DNA of 13,339 nucleotides, from contig JAQUZV010000034.1 of the NCBI GenBank assembly GCA_028691155.1, positions 1 through 13,339 of the forward strand, given 5' to 3'. Shown here piece after piece: positions 6,551 to 13,339 of this stretch (the first letter of the stretch is position 1; every line of letters begins with the position of its first letter). The stretch comes from Victivallales bacterium. Lineage in GTDB: Bacteria; Verrucomicrobiota; Lentisphaeria; Victivallales; SZUA-371. Below the pieces are notes generated by a model that ran no database searches, was not told where the DNA came from, and worked only from the letters and a program-made list of their open reading frames with translations. The position numbers and the translations under genes were made by a program.

Positions 6551-7661
6551 AAAAATCAGCATAATATTGTTGGCTGGAATCTGTTTTTGCCTTCGGGCGG
6601 AGGATAAGAAGGGAGGGGCAAAAATGACCGCGCCGCCGCCGCCATTGGTGGGCGTGGACAAAGTTACCGCCATCGACCATATTACGCCGAAAGAATATGT
6701 CGGTACGGTAAAGGCCGTCGAAGAAGTGAACCTGCCGTCACGGATTTACGGTACCATTACCGGCATCAAGTTCAAGGAAGGCTCACTGGTCAAGAAAGGG
6801 GAGTTGCTGTTTACCATCGAAGATACTTCCTATCGTGCCAAGGCCATGACGGCCCAGGCCAATCTGGATCAGCAGACGGCGGAATTGAAATATGCGGAGA
6901 AAAACTATGAACGCCAGAAACGGCTGCAGACCAGCAATGCCGTCTCCAAATCCAATCTGGAAGAAGCGGAACGGCTGCTCGAGGCCACCCGGGCCAAATA
7001 CAAGGCCTGCCAGGCCGAACTGCTGGACGCCCGTAACGATTTGAGTTATACCCAGATTTATGCCCCTATTTCCGGCCGGATCGGAGAGGTGAAGCATACG
7101 TTGGGTAATTATGTGACTCCGTCCAGCACCTATCTGGCCAAAATCGTCAGTATGGATCCGATTCAGGTCGAGTTCTCCATCAGCGAACGCGATTTTCTCA
7201 ACCTGTTTAAAAACCTTGGCGACAAAGGCGATAATATTTCGCTGGGAATTCGGCTTTCCAACGGCAAGGCGTATAAGGAACCCGGCAAGATTGCCTTTGT
7301 GGACAACGTGGTGGACAGCGAGACCGGAACCATTACCATCTGGACCGAATTTGCCAATCCGGACATGAAGTTGTTGCCGGGTGGTTATGTCACCGTATTG
7401 CTGGCGGAAAAGCTGGCCCGGCCGCTGCCCGGTATCCTGACCTCGGCGGTACTTTCCGACGTTCGGGGCAGTTATGTCTATGTGCTCGGCGCCGACGGCA
7501 GGGCGGTACGGCGCGATGTTCGGCTGGGAGAAGTCGTCGGGAAGCGGATTCTGGTGCTTTCCGGACTCCAGGTCGGTGAAACAGTGGTTGCCGATGGTAC
7601 CCATAAAGTTATTCCCGGGGCTCCGGTAACGCCGGTTCCGATGCAGGATATCAAGGAGTAA
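6537..7661 (+). CDS. RND efflux periplasmic adaptor subunit (AcrA/MexA type, HlyD family)
   Basis: Encodes 374 residues. A short basic start and hydrophobic stretch (about 7-20) form a Sec signal peptide, probably cut after LRA at residue 21. There is no lipobox cysteine at the cleavage point, so it is likely a soluble periplasmic protein and not a lipoprotein as AcrA is. Seen in order: a Pro-rich linker (33-36); a first lipoyl half with SRIYGTITGIKFKEGSLVKKG (about 68-88); a coiled-coil hairpin (about 100-168); the second lipoyl half DLSYTQIYAPISGRIG (about 168-183); then beta-barrel and membrane-proximal domains. It joins the inner-membrane pump to an outer-membrane channel. The RND pump gene starts three bases after its stop. 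The start overlaps the MarR gene. Confidence 0.93.
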   Translation: MSISRKISIILLAGICFCLRAEDKKGGAKMTAPPPPLVGVDKVTAIDHITPKEYVGTVKAVEEVNLPSRIYGTITGIKFKEGSLVKKGELLFTIEDTSYRAKAMTAQANLDQQTAELKYAEKNYERQKRLQTSNAVSKSNLEEAERLLEATRAKYKACQAELLDARNDLSYTQIYAPISGRIGEVKHTLGNYVTPSSTYLAKIVSMDPIQVEFSISERDFLNLFKNLGDKGDNISLGIRLSNGKAYKEPGKIAFVDNVVDSETGTITIWTEFANPDMKLLPGGYVTVLLAEKLARPLPGILTSAVLSDVRGSYVYVLGADGRAVRRDVRLGEVVGKRILVLSGLQVGETVVADGTHKVIPGAPVTPVPMQDIKE

Positions 7662-7664
7662 ACT

Positions 7665-10600
7665 ATGATTTCCGATGTATTTATCCGCCGGCCCAAGCTG
7701 GCGATGGTTATTTCCATTGTTACCATAATTGCCGGGGCGATGTGTATTTTTCAAATCCCGGTGGCGGAATACCCGGAAGTGGCGCCGCCGCAGATTATGG
7801 TGCGTGCCTCCTATCCCGGTGCCAGCGCCCAGGTGATCGCCGATACGGTGGCCGCGCCGCTGGAAGCGGAGATCAACGGCGTCGAAAAGATGATCTATTT
7901 CTCATCGCAGTCGGACAACAACGGCAACTATCAGCTTTCGGTGACCTTCGAATCCGGCACTGATGCCGATATCGCCCAGGTCAATGTTCAGAATGCGGTG
8001 CAGCGGGCCAAACCGTTGCTGCCGGCAGAGGTGACGGCACTCGGGATTCCGGTGCGGAAGCAGTCCACCGATATTCTGGGTGTTTTTGTTTTTACCAGCG
8101 AAGACAAAGACATGACCAAGCTCTTTATGAGCAACTACGTCAGCATTAACGTCAAAGATGCCTTGTCGCGTATCGACGGCATCAGCAACGCCATGATCTT
8201 CGGCGCCCTGGATTACAGTATGCGCATCTGGCTGGATCCACAACGGATGGCGGCGCTGAAAATCAGTACTTCGGAAGTCAGTTCGGCGATCGAGAAACAA
8301 AATGTTCAGGCCGCCATCGGTTCGGTCGGGGCGGAGTACAGCAATGACGTGATGCAGTACAAGATCAATACCACCGGGCGTCTGAAAACCGCGCATGATT
8401 TTGAAAATATCATTGTTCGCAGCGGCAAAAGGGGCCGTCAGGTGCGGCTGGGGGACATTGCCCGGGTGGAACTTGGCGCCGCCAGTTACAGCGGCAACAG
8501 TTATTACGACGGCAAACCGGCGGTGATGATGGCCATTTACCGCAACAATGACGCCAATGCCCTGACGGTCATTGAAGCGGCCAAGAGCAAAGTGGCCGAC
8601 TTGGCCCAGTATTTCCCCAAAGGGATGAAGTGGACGTTGGCTTATGACCCGACCCAATTCGTCAGTGCCACCATGTGGGAAATCATTCAGACCCTGTTGA
8701 TGACCTTGACCTTGGTGGTGGCCATTACCTATATTTTCCTCCAGGACTGGCGGGCCACGCTGATTCCGACCGTCACTATTCCGGTATCATTGATCGGGAC
8801 GGTGCTGTTTCTGTATTTGTTCGGATACAGTGCCAATGTGCTGACGATGTTCGCCATGATTCTGGCGATCGGTTCGGTGGTTGACGATGCCATTGTGGTG
8901 GTGGAAAACGTCATGCGGCTGATTGAACAGGAGGGGCTGTCGCCGCGTGAAGCGGCGATCAAAGCCATGCGCCAGGTAACCGGGGCGGTTATCGCCACAA
9001 CGTTGGTGTTGCTGGCCATTTTCGCTCCGATTGGGTTTTACGAAGGCATGGTGGGAACCATTTATAAACAATTTGCGGTAACCATGTGTATTGCTATTGT
9101 TATTTCCACCATCAACGCGTTGACGTTGAGTCCGGCGTTGTGCGCTATTATTCTGCGTCCGCATCGCCCGGCGCGGGGACCGTTGAAGTGGTTCAACGGC
9201 GTGCTGCAGTTTTCCTCCCACTCCTATTTGTTTCTGGCCCGGATTCTGGTGCGGCGGGCATTGCTGACCATAATTCTGTTTGGCGGGGTGTTGTTCCTGA
9301 ACTACTGGTTCTTCAAAACCATTCCCACTTCTTTCCTGCCGAAAGAAGACAAGGGGGCCTTGTTTTGCGCCGTTCAGTTGCCGCCCGGCGCCACGATTGC
9401 GCGCACGGACAAAGTATTGTTGGACGCAAATGAAAAGATTCATAAGATTCCGGGGGTCGATCATATCATGGCGGTCAGCGGTTTCGGGATCATCGGCGGG
9501 AACGGTGAAAATGTCGGTATGATCATCGTCAAGCTGAAAGACTGGTCGGAACGGAAGACGCCGGATTTGAGTCTCGATACTATTCTGGATAAAGTGAAGA
9601 CCGCGTGCGCCGGATTCCCGCAGGCGACGGTTAATGCCTTCACCCCGCCGGCGATCATGGGGTTGGGGGTTACCGGCGGCGTCAGCATGGAACTGCTGGC
9701 CACCGGAGGACAAACGCCGCAGGAACTGGCGGCGGCACTGCGTACCATGTTGGGGAAAATCAATCAAATCCCGGGCGTGATGTACGCCTTCAGTTCTTTC
9801 GATGCCAATTCGCCGCAGTTATATCTCGATTTGGATCGGGCCAAGGCGGAAGCACTCAATGTTCCGGTGCGCAATGTTTTCACGGCGTTGCAGAGCAAGC
9901 TGGCGCCGTATTACGTCAATGACTTCAACTTGTACGGTTACGCTTTCCGCGTCAAAATGCAGGCCGACGCGAAATATCGCAGTACCATCAATGACATTGA
10001 ACGGATCAGCGTTATGACCACGACCGGAAAGAAAGTTCCGCTTTCGGCCATTGCTTCTTTGCATTATACATCCGGGCCGCGGCAGTTGGAGCGTTTCACG
10101 CAATTCATGTCCGCCGAGGTCAATGTGATTTTGCTTCCCGGAGTCAGCAGTGGGAAAATAATGCGGGAACTGCAGACTTTGACCCGCAGTACGCTTTCGC
10201 GCGATTACCGCATTGCCTGGACCGGAATGAGCTTTCAGGAACGTCGCAATGAGGGCAAGATTATCATCCTGATGGCGTTTGCGCTGGTTTTCGGCTATCT
10301 GTTCCTGGTCGGGCAGTATGAAAGCTGGACGGTGCCGACCTCGGTTATTCTCTCCATTGCCGTTGCCACTCTGGGGGCGCTGATCGGTCTGTTGCTGTTC
10401 CGGATGCCGTTGAGTATTTACGCTCAGTTGGGACTGATTATGTTGGTTGGTTTGGCCAGCAAGAATGCCATTCTGATTGTGGAATTCTCCAAACAGGAAC
10501 GCGAAGCGGGCAAGTCGGTGGAAGAGGCGGCGATGAGCGGGGCGAGGATTCGTTACCGGGCCGTGCTGATGACGGCTTACTCCTTCATTCTCGGGGTATT

Positions 10601-10775
10601 CCCGATGGTGGTGGCTTCCGGGGCCGGCGCTGGCAGCCGCCGGGCTATCGGGGTGACTACTTTCTGCGGGATGGTGTTGGCGACTCTGGTGGGGATTGTT
10701 TTCATTCCGGGGTTGTACTCGCTCTTCCAGAACACGCGGGAAGCGGTGTACGCCAAACTGTTTCACCGGAAATAA
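7665..10775 (+). CDS. RND-type multidrug efflux permease (AcrB/MexB, HAE-1 family)
   Basis: Encodes 1036 residues, the usual length of HAE-1 pumps. AAGGAG at 7653-7658 is six bases before the ATG. Such pumps are inner-membrane trimers that use proton influx to expel drugs or other amphiphiles. Seen: the opening DVFIRRPKLAMVISIV with the first membrane helix; the helix-4 proton relay GSVVDDAIVVVEN with D407 and D408, at exactly the AcrB numbers; the helix-10 lysine K933 in LASKNAILIVEF (AcrB K940); R965 before the helix-11 LMTAYSF (AcrB R971); and the motif SGAGAG. All key residues are intact, so it should be active. The substrate is not predictable. No TolC/OprM-like gene follows, so an outer-membrane channel must be encoded elsewhere. 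Confidence 0.95.
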   Translation: MISDVFIRRPKLAMVISIVTIIAGAMCIFQIPVAEYPEVAPPQIMVRASYPGASAQVIADTVAAPLEAEINGVEKMIYFSSQSDNNGNYQLSVTFESGTDADIAQVNVQNAVQRAKPLLPAEVTALGIPVRKQSTDILGVFVFTSEDKDMTKLFMSNYVSINVKDALSRIDGISNAMIFGALDYSMRIWLDPQRMAALKISTSEVSSAIEKQNVQAAIGSVGAEYSNDVMQYKINTTGRLKTAHDFENIIVRSGKRGRQVRLGDIARVELGAASYSGNSYYDGKPAVMMAIYRNNDANALTVIEAAKSKVADLAQYFPKGMKWTLAYDPTQFVSATMWEIIQTLLMTLTLVVAITYIFLQDWRATLIPTVTIPVSLIGTVLFLYLFGYSANVLTMFAMILAIGSVVDDAIVVVENVMRLIEQEGLSPREAAIKAMRQVTGAVIATTLVLLAIFAPIGFYEGMVGTIYKQFAVTMCIAIVISTINALTLSPALCAIILRPHRPARGPLKWFNGVLQFSSHSYLFLARILVRRALLTIILFGGVLFLNYWFFKTIPTSFLPKEDKGALFCAVQLPPGATIARTDKVLLDANEKIHKIPGVDHIMAVSGFGIIGGNGENVGMIIVKLKDWSERKTPDLSLDTILDKVKTACAGFPQATVNAFTPPAIMGLGVTGGVSMELLATGGQTPQELAAALRTMLGKINQIPGVMYAFSSFDANSPQLYLDLDRAKAEALNVPVRNVFTALQSKLAPYYVNDFNLYGYAFRVKMQADAKYRSTINDIERISVMTTTGKKVPLSAIASLHYTSGPRQLERFTQFMSAEVNVILLPGVSSGKIMRELQTLTRSTLSRDYRIAWTGMSFQERRNEGKIIILMAFALVFGYLFLVGQYESWTVPTSVILSIAVATLGALIGLLLFRMPLSIYAQLGLIMLVGLASKNAILIVEFSKQEREAGKSVEEAAMSGARIRYRAVLMTAYSFILGVFPMVVASGAGAGSRRAIGVTTFCGMVLATLVGIVFIPGLYSLFQNTREAVYAKLFHRK

Positions 10776-10800
10776 CACGGGCGCTTTACGCCATATTGTC

Positions 10801-10835
10801 GGCCGCATCCGGGAGCAATGATTTCGGATGCGGCC
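10801..10835 (+). terminator. strong hairpin after the RND pump gene
   Basis: GGCCGCATCCG (10801-10811) and CGGATGCGGCC (10825-10835) form a perfect 11-base stem with a 13-base loop, 25 bases after the stop of the pump gene. No T-run follows, so it may act as a transcript-stabilising or Rho-assisted 3' end and not as a classical intrinsic terminator. Confidence 0.5.
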
Positions 10836-10864
10836 ATTACGTCTCCTGATGTTGACGGCAATAA

Positions 10865-10935
10865 CCGCTTGAGGTGGGGATGCTTAGGTTCGAAGGACCT
10901 GATGACGGGTCATAACGAGGTTGGTCCGGGAGCGG
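10865..10935 (+). ncRNA. possible small structured RNA of unknown class
   Basis: This stretch between the efflux operon and the tRNA has no reading frame of note but shows nested pairings: CCGCT (10865-10869) with AGCGG (10931-10935), GGACC (10895-10899) with GGTCC (10923-10927), and inside it ATGA (10902-10905) with TCAT (10910-10913) around loop CGGG. An alternative hairpin AGGTT-CGAAG-GACCT (10886-10900) would compete with the second helix. I do not recognise a known family, and no promoter of its own is evident. It could also be chance pairing. Confidence 0.25.
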
Positions 10936-10964
10936 AAAAGTGAGAATATTTTCCTGCTTCCTGC

Positions 10965-10992
10965 TTGACTTTTTGGTTTTAAATGTTATTTT
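10965..10992 (+). promoter_or_regulatory. candidate promoter of the initiator tRNA gene
   Basis: TTGACT (10965-10970, five of six consensus bases) and TATTTT (10987-10992) are spaced by 16 bases in a locally AT-rich stretch, with the -10 box about 47 bases before the mature tRNA. This suggests the tRNA is transcribed on its own with a short 5' leader. Confidence 0.5.
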
Positions 10993-11039
10993 AATAACTC
11001 AACCGATCGATATGAGAGGTTGCAAGCGATTATCGATGA

Positions 11040-11114
11040 TGCGGGGTGGAGCAGTGGTAGCTCGTCAGGCTCATAACCTGAAGGCCGTTGGTTCGATTCC
11101 AGCCCCCGCTACCA
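11040..11114 (+). tRNA. initiator tRNA-Met (fMet), anticodon CAT
   Basis: A 75-base tRNA with encoded CCA. The anticodon CAT is at 11072-11074. The initiator type is shown by the unpaired first and last acceptor bases (T1 with T72; E. coli has C1 with A72), by the A11:U24 pair in the D-stem, and by close likeness to E. coli tRNA-fMet (GCGGGGTGGAGCAG... with TTCGA T-loop). The acceptor pairs 2-7 with 66-71 and all T-stem pairs (one a G-U wobble) are intact. The anticodon stem reads TCAGG/CCTGA, so the three pairs next to the loop are A29:U41, G30:C40 and G31:C39 where the canonical initiator has three G:C pairs. The D-loop is two bases shorter than in E. coli. Confidence 0.96.
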
Positions 11115-11125
11115 ATTATTTATTC

Positions 11126-11149
11126 AGCCGTCCGATGGACGGCTTTTTT
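11126..11149 (+). terminator. Rho-independent terminator of the tRNA gene
   Basis: AGCCGTCC (11126-11133) and GGACGGCT (11137-11144) form a perfect 8-base stem with a 3-base loop, followed by TTTTTA. It lies 11 bases after the tRNA and clearly ends its transcript. Confidence 0.9.
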
Positions 11150-11387
11150 ATTGCCGCAACGATCCGTTGCGCCGCATGGTTTTGCGGATTCCGGTCAAGT
11201 CTCCGCATCCTTCCAAAAACGGTCGAATCCGCCCGAAACCGTCTCTCCGTCTCTGTTTTATAGATTTGGAGAAGGATTGATCCTTCTTTGCAAGTCATTG
11301 ATATTCAGCAATGATGGATTTGATGTTTAGGCGTGCCGCTTGGAGTGGCATCTTGCGATTTTTACGAACCGCCGACTTCTCAAGTCC
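11150..11387. other. gene-free junction between the chromosome and the recombinase module
   Basis: No convincing gene. A 6-base hairpin GAAGGA-TTGA-TCCTTC followed by TTT lies at 11271-11289. On the - strand a frame ending at 11295 reads MPLQAARLNIKSIIAEYQ (11351-11295); it looks protein-like but has no ribosome binding site and could be the displaced 3' end of an interrupted gene. The boundary of the mobile module should lie somewhere in this stretch. Confidence 0.35.
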
Positions 11388-11427
11388 TGAAAAGAAGATT
11401 CCCGGCAGAACGCGACGGCTGCCGGGA
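11388..11427 (-). terminator. terminator of the recombinase module
   Basis: Read on the - strand, TCCCGGCAG and CTGCCGGGA (11427-11419 and 11408-11400) make a perfect 9-base stem with a 10-base loop, followed by ATCTTCTTTT. It lies about 10 bases after the stop of the small HTH gene and marks the end of the DUF2924-recombinase-HTH transcript. Confidence 0.75.
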
Positions 11428-11437
11428 TCGCGGGCGC

Positions 11438-11788
11438 TTATGCCATGCCGAACGCTTCGCGCTGTTCCCGCCAGTCGTCGGGAATGCCGCCGGCGAGCTT
11501 TGCCATGGTCAGCGTCTCCGGCGCGGTTCCGTTGAAAACCGCCGTCACAATATCCGGCGCGAGATTCACCAGCGCGAGCGTCCGGGCGACGGCGGAACGG
11601 TCGGTCTTCAGCGCCTGCGCGAGTTCCAAAACCGTGCCGAACTTTCCCGTTTCCAGCATATGCACGCATTGATACGCCTTTATGATCGCCCGTGCCAGCG
11701 ACTCATTTTTGAAGTCCTCGAAAGAGGATTCCGGGCCGATCAGCATCACCCGTTTCCCACTTTTCCGTAAACAGCACGGGATATTCAT
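11438..11788 (-). CDS. small helix-turn-helix protein next to the serine recombinase
   Basis: Encodes 116 residues. The middle, from about residue 30, reads LARAIIKAYQCVHMLETGKF, then a helix-turn-helix (about 51-75: TVLELAQALKTDRSAVARTLAL), then VNLAPDIVTAV and, near the end, LTMAKLAGGIPDDWREQREAFG. I recognise this layout from small proteins encoded beside serine recombinases and DUF2924 genes; the helix-turn-helix resembles that of ParB/KorB-like proteins. It could regulate the module or assist recombination; this is inference. It begins 25 bases after the recombinase stop. The start is uncertain: no good ribosome binding site precedes the ATG at 11788, and the ATG at residue 15 (GTGGGA upstream) is an alternative. 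Confidence 0.65.
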   Translation of the reverse strand: MNIPCCLRKSGKRVMLIGPESSFEDFKNESLARAIIKAYQCVHMLETGKFGTVLELAQALKTDRSAVARTLALVNLAPDIVTAVFNGTAPETLTMAKLAGGIPDDWREQREAFGMA

Positions 11789-11813
11789 GAAGACCGCGCC
11801 GGTTTCGTCCGTT

Positions 11814-13163
11814 TCAATTCTGTTCCTGCGTTCCCTCCATTCCCGCCTCGGTCAGAAGCGTCGCCAACCCATCCCGATTGAATTCGACTTTGATATGATC
11901 CTTGAATATGGTGATCTGCCGGACGACGGCGTGTATCAGCGAATAACGTTCCGCCGGACACATGACCTCCCACAGCGCATTCAGATTGTCCATGGCCTTG
12001 ACCGCCGTCTCCGTGCCATGCCCCGCGGCATTCAAACGTTCGTCGATCTGCGCCAGCATGGTCGGCGTTTTCAATACCGCCGCCAGCTCCTTGACCACCA
12101 GCGCTTCAAAGTCGGCGGCCGGAACGCGCGGCGTCGGGCAGATGCTGAAGTTTCGCTTGCCGTCCTCGTTGCAGATGTAATATCCGTATCGGTGCTTTCC
12201 GCGCTTCACCGTATGGCTGAGCGTGATCGCGCCGCCGCAGTGTCCGCAGGTCACCAGTCCGGCGAACGGCTGTAATTTCGGACTGCGCCGCTTGGCGTCG
12301 TGGGTCAGATTGCTCTTCAGCAGCTGTTGCGCTTTGTTCCACTCCTCCTGCGTAATGATGGCGCGGTGTTCTCCCGGATAGCTGGTGTTTTTGTGCGGAA
12401 CCCTTCCGATGTAGAGCGGATTTTTGAGCATCCGGTAAATCATCTGGTTGTTGATGATTTGGCCGTCATGCCTTACGCCGTGTTTTGTTGTCCAAACTTT
12501 GCCCCGGCAGCCGCGCCGTTCCAGTTCGGTCGCCACCTCCTTTGCCGAACCGCACTCATTGTATCTTTCAAATACGAACCGGACGGTTTCCGCCTCTTTT
12601 TCATTGACGATCAATTTCTTCGTCACCGGATCGGCGTCATAGCCGAGCACCGGATAGCCGCCGCAGTTTTTGCCGCGTTTCTTCGCCGCCCCGACCTTGT
12701 CGCGGACGCGTTCGGCGATGATCTCGCGTTCATATTGCGCGAACGTCATAAGAATATTCAGCATCATGCGTCCGGCGGAGGTGCTGGTGTTGATCTCCTG
12801 CGTCACGCTCACGAAGGAAACATCATGGGCGTCGAAGAACTCCTGCAACTCGCTGAAATCCGTCAGACAGCGGGTGAGCCGGTCGATTTTGTAGATGACG
12901 AGGATGTCTATTTTTCCCGCCTTGATATCCGCCATGAGTCGCCGCAAGGCCGGCCGGTTCGTGTTGCCACCGCTGAACCCGCCGTCGTCATAACGTTCCG
13001 GCAGGCACACCCAGCCGTTCGCCTTCTGGCTGGCGATGTAGTTTTCCCCGGCCTCGCGCTGGGCGTCCAGCGAATTGAACTCCTGCTCCAAGCCTTCCTC
13101 ATGGCTCTTTCTGGTGTACACCGCGCACCGATATGCGCGCCTGAGTTGCGTTGATTGATCCAT
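11814..13163 (-). CDS. serine recombinase with zinc-ribbon domain (resolvase/invertase superfamily, large-serine type)
   Basis: Encodes 449 residues, at the short end for large serine recombinases. Seen in order: a catalytic resolvase domain (about 12-160) with VYTRKS, where S20 matches the nucleophile S10 of gamma-delta resolvase, and YKIDRLTR, where R95 and R98 match R68 and R71; a Recombinase domain (about 168-285) with MLKNPLYIG; a zinc ribbon with C306, C309, C331 and C342; and a C-terminal helical part. All catalytic residues are present. These enzymes cut and join DNA through a phosphoserine link and move phages, transposons and islands. GGAG (13172-13169 on -) lies five bases before the ATG, which shares one base with the stop of the DUF2924 gene. 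The small HTH gene follows, so the three likely form one mobility operon. Confidence 0.93.
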   Translation of the reverse strand: MDQSTQLRRAYRCAVYTRKSHEEGLEQEFNSLDAQREAGENYIASQKANGWVCLPERYDDGGFSGGNTNRPALRRLMADIKAGKIDILVIYKIDRLTRCLTDFSELQEFFDAHDVSFVSVTQEINTSTSAGRMMLNILMTFAQYEREIIAERVRDKVGAAKKRGKNCGGYPVLGYDADPVTKKLIVNEKEAETVRFVFERYNECGSAKEVATELERRGCRGKVWTTKHGVRHDGQIINNQMIYRMLKNPLYIGRVPHKNTSYPGEHRAIITQEEWNKAQQLLKSNLTHDAKRRSPKLQPFAGLVTCGHCGGAITLSHTVKRGKHRYGYYICNEDGKRNFSICPTPRVPAADFEALVVKELAAVLKTPTMLAQIDERLNAAGHGTETAVKAMDNLNALWEVMCPAERYSLIHAVVRQITIFKDHIKVEFNRDGLATLLTEAGMEGTQEQN

Positions 13164-13339
13164 CAGTTCTCCGTGAGTTGAAAGAAGCGTTTCCCGTTCC
13201 AGTGCGCCCCGGTGATCTTACCGGCGACGGCGGTCAGCGAACGGTACAGTTGACCGTTGTATTCATAACCGTTGGCACGGATAACGACCTCATGCTTCTC
13301 TTCATGCCACATCCGGACGATGATCGTGCCGTGGCGTAG
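13163..13339 (-). CDS. DUF2924 family protein, C-terminal part (5' end outside window)
   Basis: On the - strand the frame is open from the window edge to the TGA at 13165-13163 and encodes the last 58 residues. It reads GTIIVRMWHEEKHEVVIRAN, then GYEYNGQLYRSLTAVAGKIT, then GAHWNGKRFFQL. This is the typical C-terminus of DUF2924 proteins: a GT-x-hydrophobic-V-R-x-W strand, a YEY-x-G-x-x-Y-x-SL-x-x-x-A-x-x-IT block and a final WNG-x-x-FF. DUF2924 has no established function but is repeatedly found beside serine recombinases, and it has the look of a DNA-binding accessory domain. Its stop overlaps the recombinase start by one base (TGATG), so the two are translated together. Confidence 0.8.
   Translation of the reverse strand, partial: LRHGTIIVRMWHEEKHEVVIRANGYEYNGQLYRSLTAVAGKITGAHWNGKRFFQLTEN

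Noticed and set aside
10899..10905. CTGATGA, which matches the hammerhead ribozyme core and the box C motif of C/D RNAs
   Set aside because: No GAAA follows at the distance needed for a hammerhead, stems I-III cannot be built around it, and C/D RNAs are not expected in bacteria.
11090..11114. 3' end of the fMet tRNA as attachment site of the mobile module
   Set aside because: No second copy of the tRNA 3' end is visible up to 13339, serine recombinases rarely use tRNA ends, and a complete terminator separates the tRNA from the module. The far end is not in the window, so this stays open but unsupported.
10940..11263. Open frame on the + strand running through the tRNA
   Set aside because: It covers the tRNA, its promoter and its terminator, so it cannot be a real gene.
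12300..13154. Long open frame on the + strand opposite the recombinase
   Set aside because: Shadow of the well-supported recombinase gene; no motif and no plausible start signal.
1..13339. CRISPR array or tandem repeat array
   Set aside because: No regularly spaced direct repeats were seen anywhere in the window.

Overview
The window looks like chromosomal DNA from a Gram-negative bacterium that makes isoprenoids by the MEP pathway, joined on the right to the edge of a mobile element. Moderately high G+C, a diderm-type RND efflux pair, a cluster ordered dtd-dxr-rseP-ispG and a LexA-type repressor all fit that picture. I lean towards the Lentisphaerota/Verrucomicrobiota (PVC) side from the general style of the proteins, but this is an impression and not a placement.

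Region 1 (1-4244, + strand) is a compact housekeeping operon. It holds the 3' end of dtd (D-aminoacyl-tRNA deacylase), dxr (second step of the MEP pathway), rseP (site-2 intramembrane protease with three apparent PDZ modules) and ispG (a late iron-sulfur step of the MEP pathway). dtd and dxr overlap by ATGA, and rseP and ispG overlap by 26 bases, so translation is probably coupled. The operon meets lexA tail to tail at a shared hairpin.

Region 2 (4308-6034) holds a divergent pair. On the - strand is a LexA homologue in which the autocleavage machinery looks dismantled: the catalytic Ser is Ala, the catalytic Lys is Arg, and Ala is missing from the cleavage bond. Palindromic AACG/CGTT motifs lie upstream of it. 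On the + strand is a small stand-alone glycogen-binding (CBM48/AMPK-beta-like) protein, followed by a terminator and about 490 bases of hairpin-rich non-coding DNA.

Region 3 (5974-10835, + strand) is an efflux operon. A MarR-type regulator starts at GTG, preceded by a promoter and two adjacent palindromes that look like its own operators. It overlaps a periplasmic adaptor gene, which is followed three bases later by an AcrB-like RND pump. No outer-membrane channel gene is present here.

Region 4 (10836-11149) carries a possible small structured RNA and then an initiator tRNA-Met (fMet) with its own promoter and a strong terminator. The tRNA has the initiator hallmarks (unpaired 1:72, A11:U24) but A29:U41 replaces the usual first G:C of the three anticodon-stem pairs.

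Region 5 (11150-13339, - strand) is the end of a mobile or integrated module. It contains a DUF2924 C-terminus (cut by the window edge), a serine recombinase and a small helix-turn-helix protein, tightly packed and closed by a terminator. The far end of the element lies outside the window, so its attachment sites cannot be read here.
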